A stretch of 64,000 nucleotides of DNA from Saccharum officinarum (GCA_020631735.1 CM036159.1:16283511-16347510); one strand, 5' to 3'. Positions 43,425 through 55,004 are shown, counted from the first letter of the stretch. Made by a program: numbers and translations. The notes: generated from the letters alone by a model not told the origin.

Positions 43425-43718
43425 TCATAATCTTTTTATTAACTCAAGCCATCTTCTTTGTCTCATATTCAGTTCTGACTGAGTAAAGATATACTTCAAG
43501 CTTTTATGATCTGTATAAATGTGGCAAGTATTACCTAACAAGTAATGACGCCAGATTTTTAATGCATGGACCACAGCTGCTAATTCAAGATCATGAGTTG
43601 GATAATGCTCTTCGTGACGCTTCAACTGTCTCGAGGCATAAGCAATGACTCTGCTTTCTTGCATTAATACACAACCAAGGCCAATACCAGAGGCATCACA
43701 GTATACATCAAATGACTT
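43425..43718 (-). pseudogene. Gypsy RNase H domain, fragment
   Basis: Minus-strand frame 43664-43425 reads [20 protein letters not shown] and [12 protein letters not shown], characteristic of gypsy RNase H. The upstream catalytic stretch (VYCDASGIG) lies at about 43710-43690 after a TAA in the same frame. The downstream join to integrase is also interrupted. Confidence 0.88.
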
Positions 43719-44956
43719 TTATATATCTGGTTGTGCTAAAACTGGAGCAGTTGTCAGTGACTTCTTTAGAATTCTAAAAGCCTTCTCACATTCTGGAGAC
43801 CAGATGAATTTGGTTTGATTTTTCAACAACTCTGTGATTGGCTTGGCTACCTTTGAAAAGTCAGGTATGAATCGATGGTAATAACCCGCCATTCCTAGAA
43901 AACTTTGGACTTCATGAACTAAGATTGGTGGTTTCCAATTCAAGATATCTTTCACCTTACCAGGATCTACTGCCACTCCTTCGGCTGACAACACATGTCC
44001 TAAGAATTGTACTTCCTTTAACCAAAACTCATATTTACTGAACTTGGCATGCAGTTGATGATCTCTCAGACGAGTCAGAACAATTCTAAGGTGCTCAGCA
44101 TGCTCTTCTTCACTTTTGGAGTATACCAAAAATCATCAATAAAGACAACCACAAACTTGTCAAGCTCTGGCATGAAAACTGAGTTCATCAGATACATGAA
44201 ATATGCCGGTGCATTGGTGAGGCCAAAAGACATAACTAGATACTCATACAATCCATATCTGGTAGTGAATGCAGTCTTTGGAATATCTTCTGGTCGAATC
44301 TTGATTTGATGGTACCCCGATCGAAGATCGATCTTTGAAAATACCTTTGCCCCCACAAGTTAATCAAAAAGTATATCAATGCGAGGCAACGGATATTTGT
44401 TCTTAATGGTTACTTCATTCAACGGATGATAGTCAATACACATCCTTAAAGTCTGATCCTTCTTCTTGATAAAAAGAGCCGGACATCCTCACGGTGATGA
44501 ACTGGGTTTGATGAAACCTTTTTCAAGCAACTCTTGCAATTGAACCTTGAGTTCGGCCAATTTATTTGGTGGCATTCTATAAGATCTCCTGTATATTGGG
44601 ACAGTACCAGGTTTTAACTCAATTACAAATTCTACTTCTCGGTCCAGTGGCAAACCAGGTAGATCATCTGGAAACACATCTAGAAATTCATAGACTACCG
44701 GTATCTCATAAATCTCCTTCATTGAGGTTGCATATATCCTCTCAACGGTTCTCTTTGGAATAGGAAGTTGGATAAGAAGATGAGATTTATTATCTGGCAA
44801 GTTCAACTTTATAGTTCTGTGCAGTGCATCTATAATAGCTCCTCGTTGGTACATCCAATTCATACCCAGGATTACATCTATATCATGTTTCTGTAATACT
44901 ATCATTGAGGTAGGAAATATATGCCCACCCAACTCTATAGGTACGTCTTGTACCAT
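43719..44956 (-). pseudogene. Gypsy protease end and reverse transcriptase, broken
   Basis: Three open pieces on the minus strand. 44956-44489 runs from the protease end (DVILGMNWM) into the RT start (FPDDLPGLPLDREVEF, LLEKGFIKPSSSP, then TGA). 44356-44075 holds the RT palm ([24 protein letters not shown], and the catalytic FIDD). 44129-43719 holds the RT thumb/connection ([26 protein letters not shown]). Between 44488 and 44357 readable RT sequence ([10 protein letters not shown]) is interrupted by a stop. Confidence 0.9.
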
Positions 44957-45711
44957 TTCCTTAGTACACGCCGTCCCCCGGGCGACTGAATAAAGAAATC
45001 CTCTTGTGTTCCCATAATTGGAATGTCATGCTTTGTAACAAAGGTGCGATTTATAAATGTATGCGATGCACCAGAATCAAATAACAGTACTGCTGGATGA
45101 TTAGCAACAGGGAACATACCCATCATAATAGGTTCTCCCTCTGGAATTGCACTTGCTTGGATGTAGAATACACGTCCCGTCTTCTTCTTTTCACCCTTAC
45201 CCTTCTGAACATTCAGATTATTATTTTTGCTCTGAGGCTGTTGTTGTTGTGGTACGAGAGCTCTTGGATAATTGGGATTGTACTGCCTTGGATATAGGCA
45301 GTCCTTGAAAAAGTGGCCTGGCTTTCCACAATTATAGCAGGGAAAGTTATGGGTTATTGGGCTCTGATTTCGAATACCAGGGGCATTCGGTTGTTGTGGA
45401 TATTGCTGGAGTGTGGCAGGACGGATAAACGTCTGCGGCCGAGCTTGGTATTGCGATAGACGATAAGGAGGGCGGAAATGATTCTGAGGGTGGTAGATAA
45501 ACCTTTGACGCTTCTTAATGCCGCCTGATGAGCTAGACAACACTTGCTTCTTTTTCTTTGACTCTTTGTGAATGCGGGACTTCTCTTCTAAAGTGATAGC
45601 GACATTGACTACCTCATGATATGTGGCATTAAAGCATGTGACCAATGCTGCCTGGATCTTGGTATTCAAACCCCTCATAAAACAACTCTTCTTCTTTGCA
45701 TCAGTGTTCAC
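44935..45711 (-). pseudogene. Gypsy gag C-terminal half with zinc knuckle, and protease
   Basis: A minus-strand frame of 258 codons. A CCHC knuckle CYNCGKPGHFFKDC lies about midway. The aspartic protease motif LLFDSGASHTF follows. A Q/P-rich linker lies before the knuckle. The frame ends by frameshift inside the protease and continues in the piece at 44956. The knuckle packages genomic RNA and the protease matures the polyprotein. Confidence 0.9.
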
Positions 45712-46272
45712 ATACTCGGCTGCATACTGTGACAGATGATTGAATTTGCCAACATACTAAAGAACTGTCTGGTTTCCCTATTTCAGAGAGAGAAACTCTT
45801 CTAACTTCATGGCCATGACACCATCTGGAATATAGTGTGCTCTAAAAGCATCATGAAACTCTTGCCAAGTGATACGATGGCCAGCAGGCTGTGCGGCGAC
45901 CAGATTCGCCCACCATGCCCCTGCGGCACCCATGAGCTGTTGTGCTGCAAACACGGGTTTCTGGTATTCCGTGCATTGGATAAGCTCAAACTTTTGCTCC
46001 ATTGTTCGGAGCCAGTCATACGCCTCTAACGGCTCATCGGCCTTTGAAAACACTGGTGGACGGGTATCGGTGAAATCCACATAAGTGGTTTCTCCTCTAT
46101 TATTACGGCCTCGACGACCCTGATTTCCGTTCTGATTCTGGGCCAACAAAGTAGTGGTATTGACTAGTGCTGCAATAGCTTCTGCCAGAGTAGGTGGAAA
46201 TGGTGGGGGATTTGGAGCATTGTCCCCAGCCTGAGAAGTTCCAGTATCATCCATCTGTTGTACACAAACCAT
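45712..46272 (-). pseudogene. Gypsy gag N-terminal half with two nonsense codons
   Basis: Open on the minus strand from 46272 (or the better-looking Met at 46254, MDDTGTSQ) to a TAG at 45778-45780. It contains the retrotransposon gag core (WLRTMEQKFELIQC, AGAWWANLV, WQEFHDAFRAHYIP). The same frame continues readably (YVGKFNHLSQYAAEYVN) past the TAG and a second TAG near 45760 into the next piece. Both stops look like CAG-to-TAG transitions. Confidence 0.87.
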
Positions 46273-46448
46273 GTTTTATTTACATTGCTTTATTGAATTA
46301 AAAAGCAGTTAGTATAGTACTAGTACACACATCAAACTTATCTTACATTATTTTTATTACAAACTTGCTCGCAAGCAAGCAACTACCCGCTAAGGTTCTT
46401 AGAAAACAGGAAAGACTACTATATTACATAACCATCCATTTCGATGCT
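46273..46448 (-). other. Spacer between the accessory ORF and gag
   Basis: 176 bp, no ORF of note. Confidence 0.6.
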
Positions 46449-46967
46449 TCAATCCTCATCATCATCACTGATCACTATTACTTCATCCTCATTCTTCTGA
46501 ACACTTGCACCAGTGACATGACTTGCCTCATCCCCACTTTCCATCATGGGTTCATTTTCTTCCGGATCCTCTTCCTCATTATCCTCTCCACCAGAAACAA
46601 CCACGACACCGATATCATCTTCTACCGCCTGGAGCTGATGATTGGGATTCATCAGATCATGTAGCCTATGGACTTCCTCATGCAGAATTATGTTGTACTG
46701 CTCCAGGTGTGTCACATAAAGTTCCAACTCTCGAACACGAGCCCTGGCTTCTGTCTCCTTTTCTAGAGACTCGTTCTGGCACTGTTTCCAAAAATGCATG
46801 TTGCGCTTCAGTCGCTCTATCTCTGACGTAAGCCTTGCGACCTTCGATTGGGAATCCAGGTTCGGATTGCGACTACTGCTCGCTCCATCACCTCTGGTTG
46901 CCAACTGATGACATGGCACTCCTTGTGGACCAGTTTTCTTGCGAGGAGTCGTCTTCACACGTGCCAT
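46449..46967 (-). CDS. Accessory ORF upstream of gag: H3-tail-like start, coiled coil, acidic tail with SIM-like motifs
   Basis: 172 codons, intact, in the sense orientation of the gypsy element. The frame is open 20 codons further upstream (to 47027). I prefer the Met at 46967, which has A at -3 and G at +4. The protein begins MARVKTTPRKKTG, matching the histone H3 tail (ARTKQTARKSTG) at 8 of the first 12 residues after Met, including the K4, R8 and K9 positions. QLAT follows a few residues later, as in H3. Residues 43-106 form a likely coiled coil (leucine/isoleucine heptads). The C-terminus is highly acidic. It has VVVVSGGED (121-129) and, at the very end, VIVISDDDED (163-172), the pattern of SUMO-interaction motifs. 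It is no gag, protease or pol domain. It stays open although gag-pol carries many stops. Any role in chromatin or SUMO binding is inference. Confidence 0.75.
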   Translation of the reverse strand: MARVKTTPRKKTGPQGVPCHQLATRGDGASSSRNPNLDSQSKVARLTSEIERLKRNMHFWKQCQNESLEKETEARARVRELELYVTHLEQYNIILHEEVHRLHDLMNPNHQLQAVEDDIGVVVVSGGEDNEEEDPEENEPMMESGDEASHVTGASVQKNEDEVIVISDDDED

Positions 46968-47345
46968 CCTGAAGCAATACAGAATTAGAAAGATGAGGAC
47001 AGATGGGAGAGATCTGAAGGTTAGCATGAACAGGATTGAACCTTACTTAACCCAAACCACTTTAAAAGGGAAGGTAACTTAAGTAGGTTAATTAGACATG
47101 ATGCATGCATCGCACTTACGATCTAACAGAAAAGTTTAAGTAACACATGCAATAACATTTGTAACTTAGGGCAATATGACATGATACTTCACTACGAAGC
47201 TTTCAAATATGATCTAAGAAAACTACAGAGGGTAGATTAGGATAAGCCAAAAGCAATTTGGACCAAAATATCAATATTAAGTTTTTGTTCGATCCAAACC
47301 ATTTTGAAGTTTTGCAAAGTAATACTACAATAACTCCCGTAATTA

Positions 47346-47360
47346 TGCTTTGGTACCAGC
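47346..47360 (-). promoter_or_regulatory. Primer binding site of the gypsy element
   Basis: On the minus strand, directly after the 5' LTR end (TGTGACA), the sequence reads GCTGGTACCAAAGC. It resembles the initiator-Met tRNA PBS TGGTATCAGAGC with changes. Confidence 0.6.
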
Positions 47361-50300
47361 TGTCACAGAACCTCCTAATTATGATGGCCCACATGTACCT
47401 GTCATCGTCATAATGACCTATGACAATCGTATTTATGTTCCTCATAACTTAAAAGGACTGCTTTCCTTCGAACAGGATCTAATCACAGGAGTATTGTAAT
47501 ATTACAACAGTTTATTCAAAATACCATCAGAGTAAAGTAGCGGAAGTCTTACAATAACTTAAGCTTACAAACCATAGTTTTTAAACTTCAAACCTTATGT
47601 AACATTATTACAAACCGGTAGTAGGGAAGTATCAGTAGTAACTTTATTACAAACACACAAGCGAAGTGCCTTGCCCAGAGGCCACACAGTCTACTCGTCG
47701 TCACTTTCTTCAGCCACAACGGTCATGCAACAAGGCTCAAAGCAGACTTGTTCATGAACCGCACCTGCAACAAGGGGTTTAACAAACCCTGAGTACAAAA
47801 GTACTCAATAAGACTTACCCGTCTAAGAAAAAGACTCCAAGGGCATGCTAGCTTTAGGGAATCAAGGTACGAGTATTCAAGAATCAAAATTTCTTTTGCA
47901 GAAAAGCTTACTAAAGTAAGTCCTTACCTTCAATATTTTACTCTTATCATTGATGGTTCATTAACCAATTCTAAGTGATCCTAATCTAGATTAAAGTAAT
48001 TCTTATCAAGACATTTCTTATTCTTTCTTTCAATTCCAGTTCTTAACTATGATGCAGGACAGGTGATCGAGTCTCCATAACCGAGGAGCAAACAACGATT
48101 CGAACCGATTATACCCAGCTGGGGATCTCTAACCTCACGATATATGTAGAACCAAATCTTGCATATATCAACCCTCATCTAGATCTCCCAAAACCAGAAC
48201 GTGTCCATCGCCACCCGAGAGTACAGTACTCCTCAAACCCGGCCCGATTCTAGCCCCAATGGTACACGCTACTCCCACCATCTCTCCACTCCCAGTGCGA
48301 GGTTAGACGTTCTTGAAATGGAATCACTAACATTTTGGGCTTATCCAAGGTACGAGGCTAGTTGCAAAGTCTCGAAACACAAACAAGACTGCAACATACG
48401 ATCCTTAGCTGACAAGGTGAAAACATTACATTGAGACTCCATTCCCAATGCATGTTACCAGTGGCCAAACCACCCGCCCAATCTTCAGGTTCATTCTTAT
48501 ATTTCAATATTCATTAGGTATGCCGTCATGGCTATGTAAACATTTCATTTAAAAATCTTAACTCATAAGCATAGCAAAGCATACTACGCATTTTCAGTAA
48601 AACAGGTATCAAGGGTGATATCGCAATAATCAAGGATGATAATGCAGCAATTGGGTTATCACTCAACTCCTAATTACTTAATGCAGTAAACTATAGTATA
48701 AAATAAAGATTTGTAAAACTCAAGGTAGGGTTTAAATGCACCGGGGCTTGCCTTGGTCTGACGCGACGACTGACTCGGGCTCAAAGACTCCGACTTCCGG
48801 TCCGGAACCCACCGACGACAACTCTTCTCCGGAGACTTGCTCGCCAACTTCAACTTCTTCGAAAGCGGGAACTACACGAGTATATAACATGTCTTAGCAT
48901 GATGCGGTGATAAACATGATGCTTGATGATAAAATGCCACGGTTTACGACTTGAGTATAACTTTCCTTCGCGGTACAGTCGCAAAACAGTAAAACCTACT
49001 AACTAAAAGCGATTACTTAAGCAACGCCAACGTTTTTTTACTGAACTTGTTACTAACGAGCTCAAACAAGTAATTAAGGTGCCAAGGATCACCAAGAATT
49101 AGTGACCCAAGGACATCACTCAATCAAAAGAGCACACAACACTTAAAGTGATCAATTCAACATTTATTTAACATTTAATTAATTAAGGCATAATTAATAC
49201 TAGATCAAACTTCATCTAAATGAGCTTAAACTTTTTCTATGAGTTAACCATGGCCTATAACAGTGTCAAAATAAATTTCATGATTTTTGGATTAATAATT
49301 TAATTACTAAAATTCATGGAAGTTGCATTTAATATTTAATTGAACTAATTAAATAACTTGCAAAAAGTAATCAAATTTAGCATTTAATATTTTTCCTAAG
49401 TAGTTTACATCTTGAAAAGCTTACACAAAATTTTTTCACTAATTTTGGAGCTCTACATAATTTTTAATGAAATAAATAAATACTATTACTATTTACATTT
49501 TTGAAAAAGAAAACAAAAACTCCGATCGGGCCGCTTCCTCCGTTCTCCCTTCGGTTTGGCCCAACCACACGGCCTGCTCGCATTGCGCCCGCGCGCTCAC
49601 GCCTGCGTGGCCTAACATCGCGCCCAGCCTAGCCACGCCCGCACGCGCTCGCCTTCCTCTTCCTCGTTCCCTCTGTTCTCTCCCGCGGCCGGCCATGGTG
49701 CCACGACACCGGCCGATGGCCACGGTCCCGACAATGAGGCTCTGACTAATCTACCACGCGCATCACGATCTACATCACCTACCGCACTCCCATGAATTCA
49801 CTACCTCCTCGCAGACGCCATGCACGAAGCCGTATCCGACCATGGCGGCATGGTGGCCGCGGTGCCCGGCGCCCCGACGATGCAGGCCATAATCGACCAA
49901 ATTGAAGGTGTGGGAAGCACCAGTGGCTCACCACAAGCTTGGACGAGTTGGTGGACGCAGAAGAGCGACGGATATGGCTGACCACGAGAGGCGGCACGAC
50001 GGCCTAGGTATGGCGACTGCCGCTCTGATGAAGACTTGGACGTTCTGGCGTGTCTCCCCGTGCGCTGGACAAGACGACAAGCGCATGAGCAAGCACAGGT
50101 AAATAGGATGCGGAAATGCAAGATCAAAAATGTTAACTCGGATTGCACCGAGCTGACCACGGTGGCGGTGGCACGCTGGTCGCGGTGGCACGTTGGAAGG
50201 TCGTGGAAACGTCCAGCGCGACGTCAGCGGCTCACCGGCGCCCATGCCGCGCGCTGCCGGACGTTGATTCGCCGTGCACTATAGCTCTCCCCCCCAAACT

Positions 50301-51338
50301 TTGAAAAACAAACTGTTTTACTCAAATTACTCCCAAAACCATGTAGCAACTTGAAAAATTCCCCAAGATATGAAATCTTCAGACTTTCAAGCTCTACAAG
50401 TTTTGTATTGAACACTTTTTCAAATTCGAACTGGATTTTGAAATTTGAGTTTAAATTCAAAAGGGGACACTCTTTGGAAATTTGGTAATTTAGAAATTAC
50501 TTTGGATTTTATATTGAAACTTCAAAAACTCCAAACACCAAAGTTGCACATCTAGCCAGGACCTACAACTTTGCTACTCAAAACATTTTCAAATTCTGCC
50601 TCCATTTTGAAATTTGAGTTTGGGGATAAAAATGGGTCAAATTTGAAATTTGCTTATTTTCCAAATTGCTCCACAATTTACACTAAAACTTTGAAAACTC
50701 AAAGCACTAAAGTTGTAGCCCTTGAAAAGTTATACAAACTTGGTTTTAAGCTTTTTCCCAAATTTTGCTTAGATTTTGAATTATTTCAAAAGGGGTAAAA
50801 TGAGGTTTTGGATTTTTGGGTTTTCGGAGGAATTTTCAATTGAAATTTGTTGCTACCTTAATTGGTGATTACTTAATGATCAAACCATCATCCAAGGGCA
50901 TCATTTGGACAAGCATGACATGGTTGACCAAATGCCACTCTTGGTTGACCAATTTAGCTTTTGAAAATCTTTTAATATTTCCCCAAATTTGAATTCGAAT
51001 TCGAATCGGAAAACTTGCGACTAGTTTTGGATTCCAATTCAAGATCAAACTTGGAGCTTCATTTTATGTGTTGTACTTGAGTTCATACCCTACACTTGAC
51101 ACTAGTGTGTAACACAGTCACACACCTTAAATTACGTAGGGCATGGACTAAGTATTTGCGGTGGCATTCGAAATTAGGGTTTTCGGTTCGGAACACACCA
51201 CTGAGAAGCACATCCAATATAGAAAGGTAAACTCATTTTAGTTAATGCATAGCGGGATTGACCTAATCATGGATGCTTTACGATGTAGTATGATGACATG
51301 GCAGATTAATTAGCAACCATAACACGCGAGGTGTTACA
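47361..51338 (-). repeat. 5' LTR of the gypsy chromovirus
   Basis: 3978 bp, aligned along its length to 37952-41635. It carries a 557-bp segment (47950-48506) absent from the other LTR. It lacks the roughly 285 bp that contain the TATA box in the other LTR (junction near 50168). Substitutions are scattered throughout. Confidence 0.93.
47950..48506. repeat. 557-bp segment present only in the 5' LTR
   Basis: Bounded by CTCTTATCA on the left and ATTTCA on the right. The short shared TCA fits a microhomology deletion in the 3' LTR. No gene is recognised inside. Confidence 0.8.
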
Positions 51339-51343
51339 ATTTG

Positions 51344-52318
51344 GCAGGGCTTCTCCAGCGGCTTCAGGAGCCGTTTTCTGCCAAATGGGGTAAAATAAAA
51401 TGGCTCCACCAATAGAGCCCCTAAAAACATGCTTTCACATGCCTTGAGGTGGGAAAAAGCCAAAAATAGTGGCTTCTCCTGGCTTCTTCTCCAGCACCGT
51501 GACCCCCTGCCCTTAGTACTTGACGAAATTACGTGAATTGCCACCGGAAAAAAGCGCTGCACCTCGTCATTCTGTTCGCGACCTTTTCTCTTCCCTCTCA
51601 TATGCATGTACGCGTCCCGCAGAAGAGCGCCTGGCCTGGCGCCGTCGGCGGAGGCCCCTGGCCTGGCTCGACTTGTCATATTTATCAACAGAATATTCTT
51701 TTATTTGGATGTTCGCATTTTTTTGTCAATAGCTACTATAATATTGTGACCAGCATACATCTATTATTTGTCACTTTTGATATATTATTCTTTGTGATTA
51801 TATATGTTTGCATTATATCATGATATATGATTTGTGTACTATATCATCACCTTGAACGGGCATATTTGTTTGAACAGATCCGTACTGTGCAAAAAACAAT
51901 GCAATACTATTGGTTGCGAGTTTCTTGTGTTATTTTTTATTTGTAATTTTTTAATTTTATTTATAATTTAATAACTTTTGAATTTAAAATGTTAAATTCA
52001 AATTTACTTGGATGAAAAAATATAGAAACATACATCTGCATGCGTGATACAAACGTGAAGCGTACACAGGGTATGTTGGACATTTGACCTCTCTCAGGCA
52101 TGCATGATACAAAGGTGAAACCTTTTTGACAAACATTTTACTAAAACGGCTTCAGCTCTACTAATGGAGCTGTTCGTGGAGCTGAAGCGAAAAAAATAGC
52201 TTTACTGGTGAAAGTGAAGCACTACCAAACGGGACCTGTATACATCTATCACTGATGATTCATTCGTGAGAGGACGTTTGATTAGACTCGCGCGTTCGCG
52301 CACCAATATTGGGCACTA
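51344..52318. other. Intergenic with remnants of a GGCTTC/GGAGCC-rich element
   Basis: Text near 51345-51500 (GGCTTCTCCAGCGGCTTC, CAGGAGCC) and its rough complement near 52140-52235 (ACGGCTTCAGCTC, GGAGCTGAAGC, CCAAACGGG) suggests one degraded inverted-repeat transposon. No gene is supported. Confidence 0.4.
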
Positions 52319-52560
52319 GGCCCCGGTTTAGATTGAAGAAATTTTCAAACCGATGAATAGTACCACTTTCGTCTTATTTGGCAAATATTGTTCAATCATG
52401 GACTAACTAGGATCAAAAGATTCATCTCGTGATTTCCAACTAAACTGTGTAATTAGTTATTTTTTTACCTACGTTTAATACTCCATGCAAGCGGTTAAAA
52501 ATTGATGTGATGGAGAAAGAGCGAAAAAACTTGGAACTTTGAGACAAACTAAACAAGGCG
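52319..52560. mobile_element. Tourist-like MITE
   Basis: Termini GGCCCCGGTTTAGATTG and CAAACTAAACAAGGCG. The core matches 57412-57651 in the same orientation (AGTACCACTTTCGTCTTATTTGGC). Confidence 0.8.
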
Positions 52561-52685
52561 TATTATTGGCCTCTTTTTTGGATGGATCATGGATGACAGA
52601 TATTGGAGTGAGCTAGTAGCTAGCATCAAGCATGCTTTTGTCCGGTAAATGTGCTGTTAGATGTCGACTAATGTTGCCCTGATAT

Positions 52686-52930
52686 GGGGCTGGTTTAGAT
52701 GCAAAATTTTTTTTGTAAAATAGCACTGTAGCTATTTTTGTTGTTATTTGGCAAATATTGTTCAATTATGGTCTAATTAGGCTTAAAAGATTCGTCTCGT
52801 CCATTTCGTCTAAACTGTGTAATTAGTTTTATTTTTTATCTATATTTAATACTTCATTCATGTGTCTAAAGATTCGATGTAACGGGGAATCTAAAAAATT
52901 TTGCAAAATTTTTGGGAACTAAACAGGGCC
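52686..52930. mobile_element. Tourist-like MITE
   Basis: Termini GGGGCTGGTTTAG and CTAAACAGGGCC. Core TTCGTCTCGTCCATTTCG, GTGTAATTAGTTTTATTTT. A complete relative of the truncated copy at 7789. Confidence 0.82.
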
Positions 52931-53073
52931 ACGGTACATACGAGCCAGCATCGGATTAGCAGGTCGCGCCAGTGGCCCACCCTGTCGTGCTCCTATTGGC
53001 TGACCCGGCCTAGTCGTTGCACGTAACTAGCTTGTGCATGCAACACTACCCACTACGCCAACCAGCGTTACTA

Positions 53074-53393
53074 CGTCAGTCACAATGGTTTCATCAGAGT
53101 TTATGGGTATTAATTATGTTGATGTGACACTATATTAATGAAAGAAGAGATGATAAGAGTTTTATATAAGTAGAGAGAGTTTCATGGGAATGAAACTCTT
53201 CTCCAATGTTCCAAAATCTAGATGTGTCACTATTTCCAACACACCTAGATTTTAAAAACAGTGCAGGAGAATTTCATCTCCATGAACTCATTACTCCTAT
53301 GAATCTTTTATCATCTCTCTCTTCGGTAATATGATGCCATGTCAGCATAATTAATGCACATAAAACTCTGATGAAACCTCATTGAGACTGACC
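53074..53393. mobile_element. mPing-like Tourist MITE (PIF/Harbinger)
   Basis: The left end CGTCAGTCACAATGG and the right end CATTGAGACTGACC (followed by TTA) are inverted and resemble the mPing terminus GGCCAGTCACAATGG. Subterminal TTTCATCAGAGTTT is inverted at the right (AAACTCTGATGAAA). Confidence 0.78.
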
Positions 53394-53457
53394 TTAGTCT
53401 AGCTATGTACCGGTACTCATTACATTATCTATTTACGAAATACTCTCTCAGTCCTTA

Positions 53458-53741
53458 GGCCAGTCTCAGTGGAGAGTTTTATTTCGCTGTTTCCAAGACC
53501 GCCATGTCATACAGAATAAAATGAAACTTGGACAAAACACTCACTCTCAATGGAAAGTTTCATTCTATAGTTTTATATACATTTAATTCTATGACTCACA
53601 AAGACTTGGTAAGTGTACTGAGAGAGTTTCATCCCTATAAAACATAATTCTTCTTTCTTTTTATTAAAACGTTGTCATGTCATCAAAAGTGCATACGTGG
53701 CAGACTATTAAATACAAATGAAACTCTCACCGAGATCGACC
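53458..53741. mobile_element. mPing-like Tourist MITE with TTA target duplication
   Basis: 284 bp beginning GGCCAGTCTCAGTGGAGAG and ending CTCTCACCGAGATCGACC. Flanked by TTA at 53455-53457 and 53742-53744. Confidence 0.87.
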
Positions 53742-53891
53742 TTAGATATACGTTGTTTTCGTTTTCCGAAAACAACTTTAACTAAATATATATTAAAAAT
53801 ATTAATATTTATGGTACACAGTAAGTATCATTTGTGGTGGTTTACATAATTAATCTACACGTTGTGTTTGATCAAGTAATAACGTAGATTA

Positions 53892-54340
53892 GACTACCCG
53901 TACTGGGTACTCTAAAACGATACTCTAAAGCTTTAGAGTATGAATATAGAGTAAAAACTGCTGCACTGGGTACTTTAAAACGATACTCTATCATTTCTCT
54001 CACTCTATATTTAGAGCAGTACTGTGATTACTCTATACTCTGTAGCGGCGGACCCCACTAGCTAAACAAAGGAAAAAATGATATAACTCACAAACCAAAA
54101 ATCCAAATTAAATTTCGATTGCACCATTAAATTCGTCTCAATAAATCCTTCAAAACTAGATCACACATGGATATATTTAGATAAAGTGACAAGTGGGTCC
54201 CACGGTGGATAGAGTGGATAGAGTGGATAGAGGATGATATAGAGGATGGATGGGTGCGGGAGAATTGAGTATAGAGGAGAGAATCTTGCTGACTAGGACG
54301 TATAGAGGATGAATATAGAGGTCAATGAGTGCGGGTAGAC
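53892..54340 (+). mobile_element. MITE family with GACTACCCG termini, copy A
   Basis: 449 bp with inverted ends GACTACCCGTACT and AGTGCGGGTAGAC. Near the left end a CTGGGTACTCTAAAACGATACTC unit occurs twice. No clear target duplication. Copy B is at 55727-56341 in inverse orientation. Confidence 0.72.
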
Positions 54341-54776
54341 TTTTACCTCGCGCTATATATATTTATTATACTAGTACAACGTGCAGGGTTTTCTGTTTTG
54401 TTGGTAGGGTAGCTGTCCGTGTCATTGAGACTTTTTTTTTGAAACTATGTCTTTGAGACTTGTGAGAGAGCATCACGTAACGACAGTCCGGCCAGGTACG
54501 TACGTACAAAAGACAGTACTGGTGCTTCTCTCTACCAAACAAACTAGCTCCTGCCTGATCATTGGCTGGTAACTCGTGAAAAAGTTCATGGTAACAGTAA
54601 CGCCCGGCTAGCAGTCCAATGCCATCATCATGCTCATGCATGAACGAAAAATATAATATTTAACACACCCATGCATGCTGAGATTCTGCTGTTCACAGGC
54701 TTTGTGTGGCATAAATAATTATACTGTCCATGTTTTTGGGTTGATAAAACTCATACGCTGAAGCTTGAAGGTTTAA
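54341..54776. other. Intergenic, no gene recognised
   Basis: Short AT-rich stretch between two MITEs. Nothing coding is supported. Confidence 0.5.
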
Positions 54777-55004
54777 GGCCCGTTTGGGTGGAGGAGTTAA
54801 AGTGTAACTCCCATCACATCAATGTTTCCTTAAATACATGGAGTAGTAAATATAGACTAATTGCATGCATGTCGGCACAGATTAAGAGTAATTTACGAGA
54901 CGAATCTTTTAAGCCTAATTAGTCTAAGATTAAAAACTTTTTGTTAAATAAGACGAAAGTGCTACAGTGTTGGTTAAACTTTAACACCTAAACCAAACGG
55001 GGCC
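54777..55004. mobile_element. Tourist-type MITE with GGCCCGTTTGGG termini
   Basis: Begins GGCCCGTTTGGGTGG and ends CCAAACGGGGCC, followed by TTA. The interior matches 12115-12347 and 13073-13303. Confidence 0.83.

Larger units (their letters stand above)
37952..51338 (-). mobile_element. Complete Ty3/gypsy chromovirus (Tekay/Del-like), nonautonomous by decay
   Basis: 13,387 bp flanked by the 5-bp target duplication ATTTG (37947-37951 and 51339-51343). On the minus strand the order is 5' LTR (51338-47361), PBS, accessory ORF (46967-46449), gag, protease, RT, RNase H, integrase with chromodomain (ends 41810), polypurine tract and 3' LTR (41635-37952). The PR-RT-RH-INT order is gypsy. The C-terminal chromodomain and very long LTRs fit the Tekay/Del lineage. 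Many stops and frameshifts inactivate gag-pol, and an integrase catalytic Asp is replaced. Confidence 0.93.
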
